DNA of 64,000 nt from Hypomesus transpacificus (Eukaryota > Chordata > Actinopteri > Osmeriformes > Osmeridae). Shown here in pieces: positions 25,501 through 37,530 of this stretch. The translations under genes were made by a program, and so were the position numbers. The stretch lies in contig NC_061071.1 in the NCBI RefSeq assembly GCF_021917145.1, positions 2,338,610-2,402,609 of the forward strand. Reading direction: 5' to 3'. The notes below the pieces were generated by a model. That model worked only from the letters and a program-made list of their open reading frames with translations. It did no database searches and was not told the origin of the DNA. Within the stretch, counting starts at the first letter, position 1, and each line of letters opens with the position of its first letter.

Positions 25501-28500
25501 ACAGTGAGGAAAGCACCTTGTATGTTCCCAGAACAGGATGCCGAGCCCCAGTGATAAGCATATCTTCTCCTCTTTCTAGAATACAACGCACCGGTCGCCC
25601 AAGCCTACATAGAGATTACACATCAACAAACAAAGTGACATTTTCTAAGTATCCACTTCTCTATGAAATAAGACTTATCGAGTCTATTATGTTTATTATG
25701 ACTTATCAAATCATAATCTATGTCAACAAAGCCTACATGGACATACTTCCATGCAGCCAAAGAGGTGACGCAAGCCAGAACAGTTGTTTTAGTGAGCTTC
25801 CCTCCAAAAGCTCCTCCAATCCTTTTCACATGGCAGGACACTCTATTTGAGGGTATGGAAAGTGTCTCTGCAATGGCTTCCTTAAATAAAACATAGACAT
25901 ATCAGTACATTACATTTGAAAAAGGGGAAATGTCGTCGTTGAAGGAAAAACTAAATCCTAGACATTTCAGATTTCATGGAGTAGAGGTTACTTGGGTGTA
26001 TGATGGGTGCTGGCTTGATATATAGACATCTAGCTCCTTCTCCTCTCCTGTGGGAACCACCAGCATGCTTTGGGTTTCCATGTAGAAATGCTCCTGCCCA
26101 CCTAGTCGTATCTCTCCTGGGATGTGATTAGAAAACAAACATTGAAAATGTGTCTGTGTATTTGAAGTTATTTTTCAAACTATAATTTTGTTATTTTCCT
26201 TTGAAAGATCAGCCATGCAGTCAGGGAAAGGTTGTGTTAATTCCGTATCAACACAACGCGGCGGTACTGCACCTTCATGAACTTGGTCCACTGCAGCGAA
26301 GGCCTCGGTCACATGACCCCTCTCGATAACCCGCTCAGGTTTAAAAAAGGACCGTTTCTCCATAGCCTCCTACCCATGGTGTGTGTGTGTGTGTGGGTGT
26401 GTGTGTGTGGGTGTGTGTGTGTGTGTGCATGAGAGAAAGACAGAGGGTGTATAAAAGTAACAAAGTGAGCAAAACAGTTCAAATGGAACAAGAACAACAT
26501 ATGTTTTTTGGGAGGTGTCGTTATGAGACCAGACCTCGACGGTGAAGAGGGGATCTGGCAGATCTTCATAGACGATCTTCACAGCGGCAGCGCTGCGTTT
26601 AGCGTGTGGCTTGGTGTCAGCGACCACCGCACACACAATCTGTCCCACGCAAGACACCTAGGGGGCGCAGGCACTTTGACACGGCTTATTTCTCAACATA
26701 CAGATGCTGGTTATTCTCAGTGTGCAAAAACAAATGCAGCCTCCAAAATCATGGCCCGAGGGGGTGTTGATATCGACCCCATGTACTGTACCTCCTTCTC
26801 AGCCAGCAGTTCCTCTTCGTAGCCACAGAACGGGCGCACCTTCTTCCCAGGGATGTCTCGCCATGTGATGACGTCCACCACTCCAGGGAACTGGAGAGCC
26901 TGGCTCACATCCAAGTCTCTGGGAAAAGGACAGTCCCTAAAGTCACATCATCGTAGTTACAAAACACTTGCCTTATCGCGCGTGACTCTAATTTGGCCAA
27001 GCTTTTGTGGCTCCCTGTCCAAATGAATATTGAATTACAAATGAATATTGAATTACAACAAAATAAATCCCTATGGCTATAAACATTTATTTGGAATTTC
27101 CTTTACAGGAAATGAGGCCAGCTGACACAAAGAGGCCCAGGGTGAATGGTTGTTGTATGGAATGGGGAGGTTTGAGCTTGTTGACGAAGATCATGTGCAA
27201 CCTTAATAGATGACTATAGATCCTCACTGTAAACAACTCTGTCAAAACACACAATGGGTTAGTGTAAAGGGGTATGGACTGCTGGGATAACGCATACAGT
27301 ATGTATTAATACCAAACTCCTCTACATTAACTGTATAAACATAACCCATTTTAGATCAACGATTAATAGCGAATAATTAGAAAACAACCAGATCGGCAGT
27401 AGTGTGGGTAAAGAATGATATGCAGAGAGCACTGTATATAACGGTATATCTGAAGGGTCCACTATCCCGGAATTAGGATGGAATCATGCAATCCATGAAG
27501 TCATGTTTTAAAATCCCTGTTCTCTTACATGATCTTAGCGTGTGCTCGGGTGCTGGTGACCAAAACGAGGAAGAGCTCTCCGTCCCTCTTAGGCATGTCG
27601 TCACAGTACACCGCCTCGCCTGTAGCCTGGCTGATGGCAGAGCGATGCATGATGGGACGGCCCACCAGGTCCTGACCCTCCTGGCCCCCTGCCACCGCCT
27701 GCAACACACACATTCACACACCTGACCTTTAGCTGGACAGAGACATGAAATTAAATAATAACAGCATTGCAACACCTGATGGTGGACCACAGGTCAAACC
27801 TGGAATTCCTGAAGGCTGGGTTGCAGTTGGTGGGGGAGAGGCTGGATACCACTGCTCATCTCCTGGGACAGGACCTCTGTGGTCACACCCTAACAAGGAA
27901 ACACATTCTCAATGCCCCAAATCCCTTCTCACCAAATATAGCTGTCAAAGGCCAAAGCAATCAGTTGTGTTCCACCCAGGGCATGACTGAGGGGTTTACA
28001 CCCAGCTGGGTCCTACCATCTCTCTGAGTGCCTGCTGTATCTCCAGGTAGAATTTGAAGAGCAGGCTGAGAGTGAGGGACATGCGGAACTCCACCTTGCC
28101 CCCCGGGGTGCTGGGAGGAAGGGTAAGTTCATCCAGCAGGACAGAGTACGCCTCCTCCAAGGTTTCTTCATTCCAAGGCCTGGTGGACAGAAGGAAGGGG
28201 TGGAAGGGTGGTGGTGGTGGGACAAAGGGAGGGTGGTAAGTGATTTGGGGCATTATTTATATTTCTCATCACCATTGACTGATGGGCTCCAAAGTTAAAC
28301 TCAAATGAGTTGGATGTTTTTTAGATCCTAGCTCCTGAGCTTGATGATAACGGGGAGCTGGTCGTACCGCCCTATGACGGCCGAGCAGGTTTTGGTGGCG
28401 CTGATGGTGCATGGGCCCACGCCTCCGTAGTAGAGGCTGAGATCCTGGACCAGGCTGGAGCCCTCTGGGAACACCACCCGCATGCCCGTGGTCACGGTGG

Positions 28501-31500
28501 CCAGGGCGTTCTCCTTCCTCGGGGCCTGTCGGAGCGCTCGCACAAACTCCCCCTGCAGGCACGGGAGGCACATTACACTCGCTGTGTCATGAATAAATGA
28601 TACACGGCAATAATACAAACACACGTCATAGCAGATGGCGTGTGTGGTTTCATTGACGTTTTACCTTTCTGGACACTGGGATAAAAACAGACAGGACGAT
28701 TGCGTTGGGTTTAAGGGCTGTTTTTCCAAAGCCCACAAAAAAATCCTTATCCAATGGGATCTCCTCTTTTCCCTCTGCAGAATAGACAATACGACAATGT
28801 CTAAAAACTCACTTTAGGAAACCTGACATATTGGGAAGTCTCAGGAAAACTATTAACTGATTACTCACCCTTTGAAAGCACCTCAAGTTTGCAGTTCCCA
28901 GCAGCTAAGACAGGGTTCAAGTCCGAATTTGGATATGCACTCACAATGTTACCCCCCAGGGACTAAATCACAAACAAACACACACACACACAGTGAATAC
29001 AAATAGCATTAAAACAAAACAAAAAAAGAAAAACCAATTAAACATCAACATGAATCTGTGTCAGTGGTGGGATACACCACGTAGGGATCTGAGCACTAAA
29101 TCTGTTAACATCAGTGGTTTGGCGTCCGAGCCAGATGTCCACTCACTGCCACGTTGCGGATCTGCTGTCCACCCAGGTTTCCCAGCTGCTGGAGGAGGGC
29201 TCGGAACACTTCTGTGTGCTCCAGGGGCAGCTCCCCTACCAGCCTGGCCAGCAGGGCCCTCACGGCTGACAGCGTGCTGCCTGCTCCCACCCACACACCT
29301 GCACCACACATCCACACTCACATGAACAGAACGTTCACAAACAGTTTCACTAAATGGTTAAAAACTTATATTTTGGTTGAGGCTGGTGGAGTCGATGATT
29401 TGACCGCGGCAGTAGTTAGCTGTTGATGAAATAAGAACTGTCTGGTGAAGTTTGCATGGTAAAATGTTTTAAGTCTTAGGTCTAACCCTGGGGTGTCTGG
29501 GTAACCTCAAAAAGCTCCTTTACTCTGGTCGGTGATATGATCACTGGATGCAGCACTCCTTTAAACTTTATGTCCGGACCTGGGAACAAACAAGTGGTCG
29601 TGTTGCCCGTAAACTGAGGGGCTTATTGAAAAAGCATGAGACATTTTGACCAAGAGTACACCAGCGTGGGTGGAGGGATTGTGGACACCTATGTTGGTGT
29701 TGCCCATGACCAGAGGAGCCTGAGGGTGGCAGCTCTTCAGCTTCACCAGCTCCTCCAGAGAGACCGGGGACACCCAGGTGATCCTCTCCCCACGGAACGT
29801 CTGGGACTTCTGGGTCTCTGTCTCCGCCATGACCTGGTAAGAGTGGAACACGCCATCTCACAGATCTCTGTATCATAGATCAAGTTCTGATAAGCGTCAT
29901 GTGTGCGAGTGTCAGCTGACTGTGCCCCTGAATCAGACGTGTGATTGTGTGTTACTGTACACCTTGTCCAATGGGATTTTATACTGGATGTTTGGTGTTG
30001 TCATGCTCAGCGTGCGAGGCTAGCTCTGATGTCTCACTATCAGCTCTGGAGGGAAGATGAGCTCTTGGCTGGGGTCCAGAGGGAGCATGTCTGCCTTGTC
30101 AAACAGCTGAGGAAGCTCCTTGGAGAAAGAACAACCATCCTTTCAACATTTTTTATTCAATTCAAAAATGTTATGTCAATTACCAATTGACTTAACAGTG
30201 TGACAACGATTTAGTAACGGACTAAGAGTGATAAAGTAGCTTGAATGTTAAATTCCTAACATAATTTCTGATTTTGCGTTAACATGACGTGAAATTATGA
30301 ATAGTGCTATGGAAAACATAGTTTATGACTGAGATTAGGTCCAAGGAAGGACTGTAAGTAAGCTTACTTACTTCTTCACAATTCTCAGGCTGACAGTTTC
30401 CATTCATGCAACAACTGCCATTGCCGTTGGCTTGACAACAGTTTGATTCCTGGAGACATATTACTATTTAGTAACCCAGTACACACAGCAGTTATAGGCT
30501 TCAAGTTAGTTAAATGACACTTTTTGAAATGTAGAAGTTAATACCTGACAGAAGGTTTTGCAGCCATCTACAATGGGACGATATCCGGTGCACCGACACA
30601 GATTACCTGAAAAACAATATGATATCAAAATATTTTCTGTCAGAGTGCATGACCTAAACAGAGCTTCCTGGTTGTGTTGAGTGTTACCCCCCAGAGCCTC
30701 TTGGATGTCCTCCATGGTGGGCTGGGGCTTGTTCCTCAGGAGAGTGTACATAGACATCACCATCCCTGGGGTACAGAACCCACACTGAGAACCATGGGCC
30801 TTGGCTATACGCTCCTGCAAGAACACACATCAACCATTAAAGTGATGCCACATCTGCACTATTCAATACAAACACAAAATACAAATTCACTCCCTGTGTG
30901 ACTTTTGATTCACTCAAATTGTGTTTTGAAAACGTAATGCAGTTCATAATAAACATATGTATTCAGATTTGACCAAAATGCACCTTTAAATGGTTTGTGT
31001 GTACCTGTACTGGATGAATCCGGGTCTTAGTGTTACCTATACCCTCTACTGTGGTCACGGCTGCACCATGAAGTTGGCATACAGGCAACAGACAGGCATT
31101 CACAGAGTAATGGCTAGTAGGTGAAGGAGTAGTGTCTCATGTGTCAGTGCAAAATGCAATGTCATGATCACCATAATTATCGACATATCATCCACCATCA
31201 TTGTCCCCATTCATTAATGCAAATAAAATTGGTTGAAATGCCCCCAGTTATGAAAAACTGTCTACCACATTAATTAAATACAGGGAAAATAAAAGGATAC
31301 ACAATAGTTTTGTTGTTGGGCTCGTAGCGGGAGAGCATGACTGTGCAAGCTCCACATCCTCCCCCCCCACACCCATACTTAGTGCCTGTCATCCTTACTG
31401 GAATCAGGGGGTTAAGAATAAATATGAAATAACAGAATCAAAAATATTAACAAGCCATGTAATGGTTCTACACATTTACAAGAAAGTTCAGCTCGAAGAC

Positions 31501-32064
31501 ACTGCATTCAAATATGCCACAAAAGTTATCACACAATTCACTGTCAAGATGAGGTGGACAAAACGTGATCGCACTTAATTTCTGTGACCCATTTATTTAG
31601 GCTTAAATATAAATACTTAAGGATAGTTTACTAAACTATTACAAATAAACCTTGAATAACTCATTTGTATTTTACTCCATCTTTTCTGACCTTACCAAGT
31701 GTCTAAGCATAGCTGTTTGATTCCCCCGTCTTGCATCAAGGATACACTTTTCTCTGAGGTACGACAGTAACATGGTCTCCGGGTCCACATAGTCATTTAC
31801 CTGTTTGCATAAAGATTATAATAAAGTAACATATATGTGTGAAAATATATATATAATTTTACTTCTTTATTTACTTCCGTAATCACTTAAACATTGCTAT
31901 TCGACTCCATCTAGAAAGTTATTGTACAGAACTAGGTGTAGCCTTGTAGTATTGTATTGTAAAACGTATCAACGTGCAATTATAATCTAAAACAACACTA
32001 AAATATAGGATCTTCCTACCCTTTTTCCATTTACGTAGAAACACAAACGTTGAATCTCAGCCAT
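22549..32064 (-). CDS. aox: aldehyde oxidase, copy B (molybdo-flavoenzyme)
   Basis: Thirty-five exons give 3999 nt, 1332 aa, starting [15 protein letters not shown] and ending FKPWALDI. Same role and domain order as copy A. The ferredoxin cysteines are C43, C48, C51 and C73; the helical-domain cysteines are C113, C116, C148 and C150. The molybdenum domain has [30 protein letters not shown] and GIGEPILF, with catalytic glutamate at 1264. It differs from copy A at the residue after GAFGGK (leucine, not valine) and in a cysteine-rich linker between the iron-sulfur and FAD domains ([16 protein letters not shown]). All motifs are intact, so it is probably functional. Thirty-one of 35 exon lengths equal copy A; only exons 1, 2, 7 and 26 differ, each by a multiple of three. 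An LTR retrotransposon lies 499 bp upstream of the ATG. Confidence 0.96.
22549..32064 (-). other. exon map of aldehyde oxidase copy B
   Basis: Coding exons in transcript order: 32064-32020, 31800-31746, 31397-31301, 31113-31005, 30814-30688, 30606-30545, 30449-30372, 30118-30038, 29833-29689, 29579-29487, 29298-29147, 28962-28869, 28774-28665, 28552-28368, 28179-28017, 27889-27800, 27698-27529, 26918-26792, 26657-26535, 26369-26273, 26116-25992, 25880-25747, 25604-25517, 25403-25317, 25204-25013, 24906-24679, 24551-24456, 24369-24241, 24115-24041, 23868-23816, 23715-23601, 23476-23411, 23291-23103, 22977-22810, 22599-22549. All are bounded by AG and GT, with consistent phase. Several introns carry (GT)n or (GA)n tracts, for example 23041-23067 and 26381-26428. 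Confidence 0.88.
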
Positions 32065-32562
32065 TTAGCTTTCATCCGGCAGAGTCTACTCCCAGTGTCC
32101 TTGCGTGACTTATTTTTACTTGCGAAACAGTAAACAGCTTGACGGCCCGTTAAAGACAATATTTATATCGCGATAACCCAGTTGAAAGTTAATTATTCGT
32201 TCCAGATGCCCTATGATTTGAATCTAGGTCAAAGAGGAACTTGAAATATTAACTTCCAACAACAATGTCACTTGAAAACACTACCAATTGGCTAAGCGTT
32301 GGATCAATAGTTGGTTATGACAGATTCAATTTCATTCACTCTAAAACGGCTCTGCTAAAATAACGGCTCCTTAAATTCAGGCCACACAAAGTAAGGATTG
32401 TCTACTTTGTAGGCTATGTTATAATGTGCATTGATTTTGTACTTTGGTCAAACTGTCATGTACTTTTCAAACCACAAGATGAGGCTATAACACAACGGGA
32501 CCCCCAGTGAGCTCCAGACTTGTCTCTGAAAATGAGTGGTTCCAACATGCTTTTATACATAT
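32065..32562 (-). promoter_or_regulatory. upstream region of aldehyde oxidase B
   Basis: About 500 bp between the copy B start codon and the LTR element. No clear TATA box was found. This is all of the proximal promoter that the insertion left contiguous with the gene. Confidence 0.4.
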
Positions 32563-32934
32563 TGTAGCGACCCACGGATTGGTCGCGTGTTAACTCGCGC
32601 TGTTGGCGCAAAGGATTGTGGGTGGCGCAATTCACATACTTGTTTCATGTTTGGTTAATGTTGTATGCATGTTTGAGTTGAGTGTTGTTGTTCTGTCAAT
32701 TAGGTTTGTCAGTGGATGATGTATGGATATTAGTAACTATAAGTTATCGTTGTTGCCATAACTGTGAATTGTATGTGAGTTAATGACTTGTTGTTGGCAT
32801 TCACATGTGATTGGTGGTGTAGTAATAAAACCTGTAGTCGAGCGGTGTATGGGACACAGGATAAAAAGGTCTTCTTCTCTGCGTCCGATTATTACGCATC
32901 CACTCCAATATAGACCCCTAGCGCCATCGTTACA
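32563..32934 (+). repeat. 5' LTR
   Basis: Starts TGTAGCGACC and ends ATCGTTACA. Contains AATAAAACC near 32825 and GATAAAAAGG near 32861, candidate polyadenylation and TATA-like signals. Identical to 37531-37902. Confidence 0.96.
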
Positions 32935-32935
32935 T

Positions 32936-32951
32936 TGGTGTCAGAAGTGGG
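32936..32951 (+). promoter_or_regulatory. primer binding site (tRNA-Leu type)
   Basis: TGGTGTCAGAAGTGGG lies one base after the 5' LTR. It is complementary to the 3' end of a tRNA-Leu (CCCACTTCTGACA plus CCA), the expected primer for minus-strand DNA synthesis. Confidence 0.75.
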
Positions 32952-33973
32952 ATGGCGCAACCACGCAGGATGGAGGAAGAAATCGCAGATCTTGAAGAGA
33001 CCATTAAGAGGACTCAGCTACACCTGGAGAAACGTAGGCTGAAGATGGAGCGTTCCAGGGCAAGAACGTCGTCCCACGCTGATGGGTCCAGTGTGCCACG
33101 GCCTTGTCGCCCCCTAGAGGCCGGGAGTGGAACCACAGAACACACAGCCATAGCTGTGGACATCCAACCTGACCTACCTGGGACGTCCCCACAGGTGGAT
33201 GTTGGGGCCATCCTGCCCCGTTCCACTGCCATGCCAAGAACACCAGCGAAGGTGCCCAAGTTCAATGGAGAGACGCTCCTGGAGTCATATCTTGCCCAGT
33301 TCCAGTTGGCAGTGTGGCATGGTGGTTGGAGCAGCGAGGAAGCCGCCACTCATCTTGCCCTGGCGCTGGAGGGAAATGCGCTGCAGGTGCTCCTGGATCT
33401 GACCCCGGGAGAACAGCGGAACCTGGAGACCTTGACCGGGACCTTGGAGAGGCGGTTCGGGCAGCCACCATTCCCTGACCAGAGTAGGGACAGGCTAGCC
33501 AGCTGTCGCCGCCAGGAGGGAGGGAGTTTGGGGCTTTCGCCGCAGATATCCAGCTCTACGCCCGCCATGGCTATCCAATGTTCGACGCCGCTGCAAGAGG
33601 GGAGCTGGCTCTCCATGCATTCCTCAAGGGGCTTATGCCAGAGCAGCTACGCCAGCATGTGCGTCTCACCATGCCCAGAACCCTGGAGGGGGCTCTTCAA
33701 GAAGCGGTACGGGCGGAGGCGGTGCTCTGCGCTCGGGCTGCCCCGCGGCTGTCCCTTCCGCACGTCCGGGCCATCGACTGTGGGGGTGAGGAGGCCGAGC
33801 CAGTTTGTCAGGTGCAGTTTCAGCGGCGGCCAGCCCCAGCTGGGAACCGTCGACCTCGATCCACTCTTCGGTGCTATCGTTGTGACGAACCTGGTCACAT
33901 TGCCCGTGACTGCCCAGCACCAGTCTCCAGAGCACCACAGCAGACGGGAAACGACGGGGGGGTGGCGCAGTGA
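32952..33973 (+). pseudogene. gag of the gypsy element, frame disrupted
   Basis: Starts MAQPRRMEEEIADLEETIKR, a coiled-coil-like N-terminus, and continues in frame with capsid-like sequence (KVPKFNGETLLESY, EGNALQVLLDL). Around 33530-33533, in a short G run, the frame is lost. Gag similarity resumes in another frame and runs to the stop at 33971-33973, including a CCHC zinc knuckle (CYRCDEPGHIARDC, 33872-33913). The break looks like a one-base loss; with identical LTRs it is either very young or a sequence error. As written, no full gag is made. Confidence 0.85.
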
Positions 33974-36900
33974 GGGGCCCGCCACCCCAATCGTTGGCCC
34001 CTCCCTTAAGCCAAGAACTGTTGATTGGTCGTGTAGGCAACACTAAGGGACTGTATTTGGACTGCTGGCTTGATGGCCAACCCTGCCAAGCTCTAGTAGA
34101 CACGGGGTCTACCGTCTCACTGGTGCGTCCTGGCGTCCTTCCAGGAACCATGGGGACGCTCTCCGGCGCATGGTCAAAGTCAGACACGAACCTGGTGACG
34201 GTGACAGGGGAGAAGGCTGCTACAAAGGGGAAGAAGCATCTGCGGATCCAGGCTGGGAACCAGGAGGCGGAGCACGAGTTCTGGCTTGCCAATATTCAGG
34301 ACTCGTGCATTATCGGCCTGGACCTGTTGTCCCGTTGGGGTGCCTATGTTGAGGTCCTGAGGGCAGCCATCACCCTTGGTGGGGAGACTGTGGCGCTCCA
34401 GGCCGGCCAGGACAAGAACACAAAGGTCAGAGACCAGCAAGCCAGCTGCCAAACAGCTGCCACCAGCGACTCCATGCCAGGTCAGCCTACCAACCATACA
34501 TCGGCGGAGACGTCTGAGGCGGTGAGGGAACTCTGCCGCCGCAGCAGTGATGGCCTTGACCAACAGCAGTGCGGCCAGTTGAGGCACCTCCTAGAGGACT
34601 ATGCAGATATCTTTGCAGCAAAGGATGAGGACTGTAGGCGGACGGGGTTGGTTCAGCATTCCATTGACACCGGTACCGCCCAACCCATCCGCCTGCGGCC
34701 TCACCGGCTGGCCCTCGGCAAGCGACAGGTGGCAGAAGACAAAGTTAGGGAGATGGCTGCTGCTGGGGTAATTGAGCCATCTGACAGTCCGTTGGCCGCA
34801 CCAGCTGTCCTGGTTCGAAAAAAGAATGACAGCTGGCGGTTCTGCGTGGACTATCGACGTCTCAACGCGGTGACCAAGAAGGACTCTTACCCCCTCCCTC
34901 GCATAGATGACGCCCTCGACCATATCACAGGCTCCAGCTGGTTCAGTTCCCTTGATCTGCGTAGTGGCTACTGGCAGGTGGAGTTGGCCCCTGACGCACG
35001 ACCAAAGACTGCCTTTACCATTGGACAGGGACTGTGGCAGTTTCGTGTTATGCCGTTTGGACTCTGTAATGCACCAGCGACGTTCGAACGGCTGATGGAG
35101 AGGGTACTGGCTGAAATACCACGGAGTCGTTGTGTGGTATACCTGGATGACCTGCTGGTGCATGCCAGCGACTTTGACCGAGCCCTGGGTAACCTGCAAG
35201 AGGTCTTTGAAGCCATTCGTCAGGCTGGGTTGCGGTTGAACCCTGCCAAGTGTCGCCTGCTGACAAGAGAAACGCAGTTCTTGGGCCATGTGGTCAGCGC
35301 GCACGGGGTAGCTACCGACCCCGCTAAGGTGGCCGCAGTCCAGAATTGGCCACCCCCTGCCAACGTCACCGAACTGCGGAGCTTCTTGGGCCTGGCGTCC
35401 TATTACCGGCGTTTCGTCCGGGGCTTCGCCACGATTGCCAAACCCCTCCATCGACTGACTGACAAGGGACAGCCCTTTGACTGGGACGACGTGTGTGCCG
35501 GAGCCTTCACCCAGCTAAAAACTGACCTTACCGAGGCTCCCATTTTGGCCTACCCAGATGCGGAACAGCCCTTCATCGTGGACACTGATGCCAGCAACGT
35601 GGGAGTTGGCGCCGTACTGTCCCAGAGTGTTGGAGGGGTGGAGCGCGCAGTAGCCTACTTTAGCCGCACTCTGAACCGAGCTGAAAGGAACTACTGTGTG
35701 ACCCGGCGTGAGCTGCTGGCAGTGGTCCTGGCACTGCGACAATTCCGGCCGTACCTGCATGGCAGCCATTTCCTTGTGCGCACCGATCATGCTTCCCTTA
35801 CCTGGCTGTTGAACTTTAAGAACCCGGAGGGCCAGGTGGCTCGCTGGCTGGAGGCCCTACAGGAGTATGACTTCGAGATCCAGCATCGACCAGGGCGGTT
35901 GCATGCTAATGCTGATGCCCTCTCCCGCCGCCCCTGTGCAGTCTTGGAATGTCTGTATTGCCAACGACAAGAGGAGCGGGACCAACCACTGACGGTGGCA
36001 GCCATTCAGACAGCTGACTGCGAGGGGAGTTCTCCATGGACCTCCGCTCAGCTGCAACAATGCCAGGAGGCCGATGCAACCTTGGCGGTGGTAATCAACT
36101 GGCTGGCGACGGGGCGGCGTCCCGAATGGACAGAAGTGTCTGCCCACGGACCGGAGGTTAAGGCTTACCAATCACAGTGGGGCAACTTGGAGCTCCATGA
36201 CGGGCTGGTGCACCGGAGGTGGAAAGCTCCTGGCCGGGGAAGCGACCTCCTACAGCTGCTGGTACCCCGTGAACTCCGCCAACAGGTCCTTCAGACCGTC
36301 CATGGCTCGGTGGGGGCGGGGCACTACGGCATCGCCAAGACCCTCCGCCGCCTCAGGGGCCGATTCTATTGGCCAGGTTGTCGACGGGACGTGGAGCTGT
36401 ATGTGCACTGCTGTGACCTTTGCACTGCTAAGAAAGGGCCAACGCAGCGCTCCCATGCCCCATTGCAGCAGTACCTGGTGGGGGCTCCGATGGAGCGAGT
36501 AGCGGTGGACATACTTGGGCCCTTTCCAGCGACTGATTCCGGCAACCGCTACGTCCTCGTGGCCATGGATTATTTCACCAAATGGCCGGAGGCATACGCG
36601 GTGCCGGATCAGAGTGCCACCACAACTGCGGAAAGGCTGGTAGAGGAGATGTTTGCCCGCTTCGGGGTCCCTGCGGAACTCCATAGTGACCAGGGGCGGA
36701 ACTTCGAGTCCCAGGTCTTTAGCGAGGTCTGCCGACGGCTGGGAGTATCCAAGACGAGGACGACACCTCTCCACCCTCAGAGCGATGGGCTGGTGGAGCG
36801 GTTCAACCGCACCCTGGCTACCCAGCTCGCCATCCTGACCAGCCAACATCAGCGGGACTGGGATCGCCACCTGCCCCTGGTCCTGTGGTCGTACCGGACG

Positions 36901-37512
36901 GCCGTCCAAGAGTCCAGCCAGTGCACACCAGCTGCCCTCATGTTTGGGCGGGAATTACGGACACCGGTGGACTTGGTTTTCGGGACCCCGCCCGAGCCGG
37001 AGATTGCTGGAGGAAAGGAGATGGATTACTACCGGAGGTTGATGGATCGCCTCCAAGTAGTCCATGAGTACGCTCGTCAGGCCCAGGCTAACTCTGGGGT
37101 GCGGCAGAAAAGAGCCTACGACACCCGGTGTCGGAAGCTGACCTTCAAGCCCAGTGACAAGGTCTGGGTGTATTGCCCTACTCGTAAGAAGGGGGTGTCA
37201 CCCAAGCTATGCAGTCACTGGCAGGGGCCCAGTGAGGTTATGGAACGGGTTTCTGAGGTGGTGTATCGGGTGCGCATGCCTGGTCGGGGGCGTGTGGTGG
37301 TGCTGCACCAGGACAGACTATCACCATATCGCCCGCTTGCTCCAGAGACGGGTGGAGCAGAGAACGACACCAGCGGCACCATTCCCACTGGACAATGTAA
37401 CCCCCCCCCTATGGCACCTTCTACCAGTCCCAGGAGGCCAACTCGGCGGCGGTTACGGCCAGGACACTTAAGAGACTACCTGTTGGGTGATGGGGTTGTC
37501 GGGGACGACTGA
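33970..37512 (+). CDS. pol: pol polyprotein of the gypsy element (protease, RT, RNase H, integrase)
   Basis: One uninterrupted frame of 1180 codons. Protease active site VDTGSTVS (D at residue 44). Reverse transcriptase with FCVDYRRLN and the catalytic YLDD (391-394). RNase H with TDASNVGVGAVLS (about 539-551). Integrase with an HHCC zinc site (from about 778) and a D,D35E triad at residues 847, 907 and 943. The frame opens at GTG, not ATG, and overlaps the last codons of gag. It lies -1 relative to gag's second segment next to a run of seven G (33956-33962), so expression by ribosomal -1 frameshifting is likely. No chromodomain is seen; the C-terminus is arginine-rich. Confidence 0.96.
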   Translation: MRGPPPQSLAPPLSQELLIGRVGNTKGLYLDCWLDGQPCQALVDTGSTVSLVRPGVLPGTMGTLSGAWSKSDTNLVTVTGEKAATKGKKHLRIQAGNQEAEHEFWLANIQDSCIIGLDLLSRWGAYVEVLRAAITLGGETVALQAGQDKNTKVRDQQASCQTAATSDSMPGQPTNHTSAETSEAVRELCRRSSDGLDQQQCGQLRHLLEDYADIFAAKDEDCRRTGLVQHSIDTGTAQPIRLRPHRLALGKRQVAEDKVREMAAAGVIEPSDSPLAAPAVLVRKKNDSWRFCVDYRRLNAVTKKDSYPLPRIDDALDHITGSSWFSSLDLRSGYWQVELAPDARPKTAFTIGQGLWQFRVMPFGLCNAPATFERLMERVLAEIPRSRCVVYLDDLLVHASDFDRALGNLQEVFEAIRQAGLRLNPAKCRLLTRETQFLGHVVSAHGVATDPAKVAAVQNWPPPANVTELRSFLGLASYYRRFVRGFATIAKPLHRLTDKGQPFDWDDVCAGAFTQLKTDLTEAPILAYPDAEQPFIVDTDASNVGVGAVLSQSVGGVERAVAYFSRTLNRAERNYCVTRRELLAVVLALRQFRPYLHGSHFLVRTDHASLTWLLNFKNPEGQVARWLEALQEYDFEIQHRPGRLHANADALSRRPCAVLECLYCQRQEERDQPLTVAAIQTADCEGSSPWTSAQLQQCQEADATLAVVINWLATGRRPEWTEVSAHGPEVKAYQSQWGNLELHDGLVHRRWKAPGRGSDLLQLLVPRELRQQVLQTVHGSVGAGHYGIAKTLRRLRGRFYWPGCRRDVELYVHCCDLCTAKKGPTQRSHAPLQQYLVGAPMERVAVDILGPFPATDSGNRYVLVAMDYFTKWPEAYAVPDQSATTTAERLVEEMFARFGVPAELHSDQGRNFESQVFSEVCRRLGVSKTRTTPLHPQSDGLVERFNRTLATQLAILTSQHQRDWDRHLPLVLWSYRTAVQESSQCTPAALMFGRELRTPVDLVFGTPPEPEIAGGKEMDYYRRLMDRLQVVHEYARQAQANSGVRQKRAYDTRCRKLTFKPSDKVWVYCPTRKKGVSPKLCSHWQGPSEVMERVSEVVYRVRMPGRGRVVVLHQDRLSPYRPLAPETGGAENDTSGTIPTGQCNPPPMAPSTSPRRPTRRRLRPGHLRDYLLGDGVVGDD

Positions 37513-37518
37513 CCCCTC

Positions 37519-37530
37519 AGGTGGGGGCTA
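37519..37530 (+). promoter_or_regulatory. polypurine tract
   Basis: AGGTGGGGGCTA lies immediately before the 3' LTR, the expected position of the plus-strand primer. Confidence 0.65.

Noticed and set aside
13265-32064. Xanthine dehydrogenase as identity of the two molybdo-flavoenzymes
   Set aside because: Both have GGAFGGK followed by a hydrophobic residue instead of XDH's GGGFGGKE, and the BZW1 neighbour fits AOX synteny.
33666-36909. Several long minus-strand open frames of up to 286 codons
   Set aside because: They are antisense shadows of the GC-rich gag-pol region and resemble no family.
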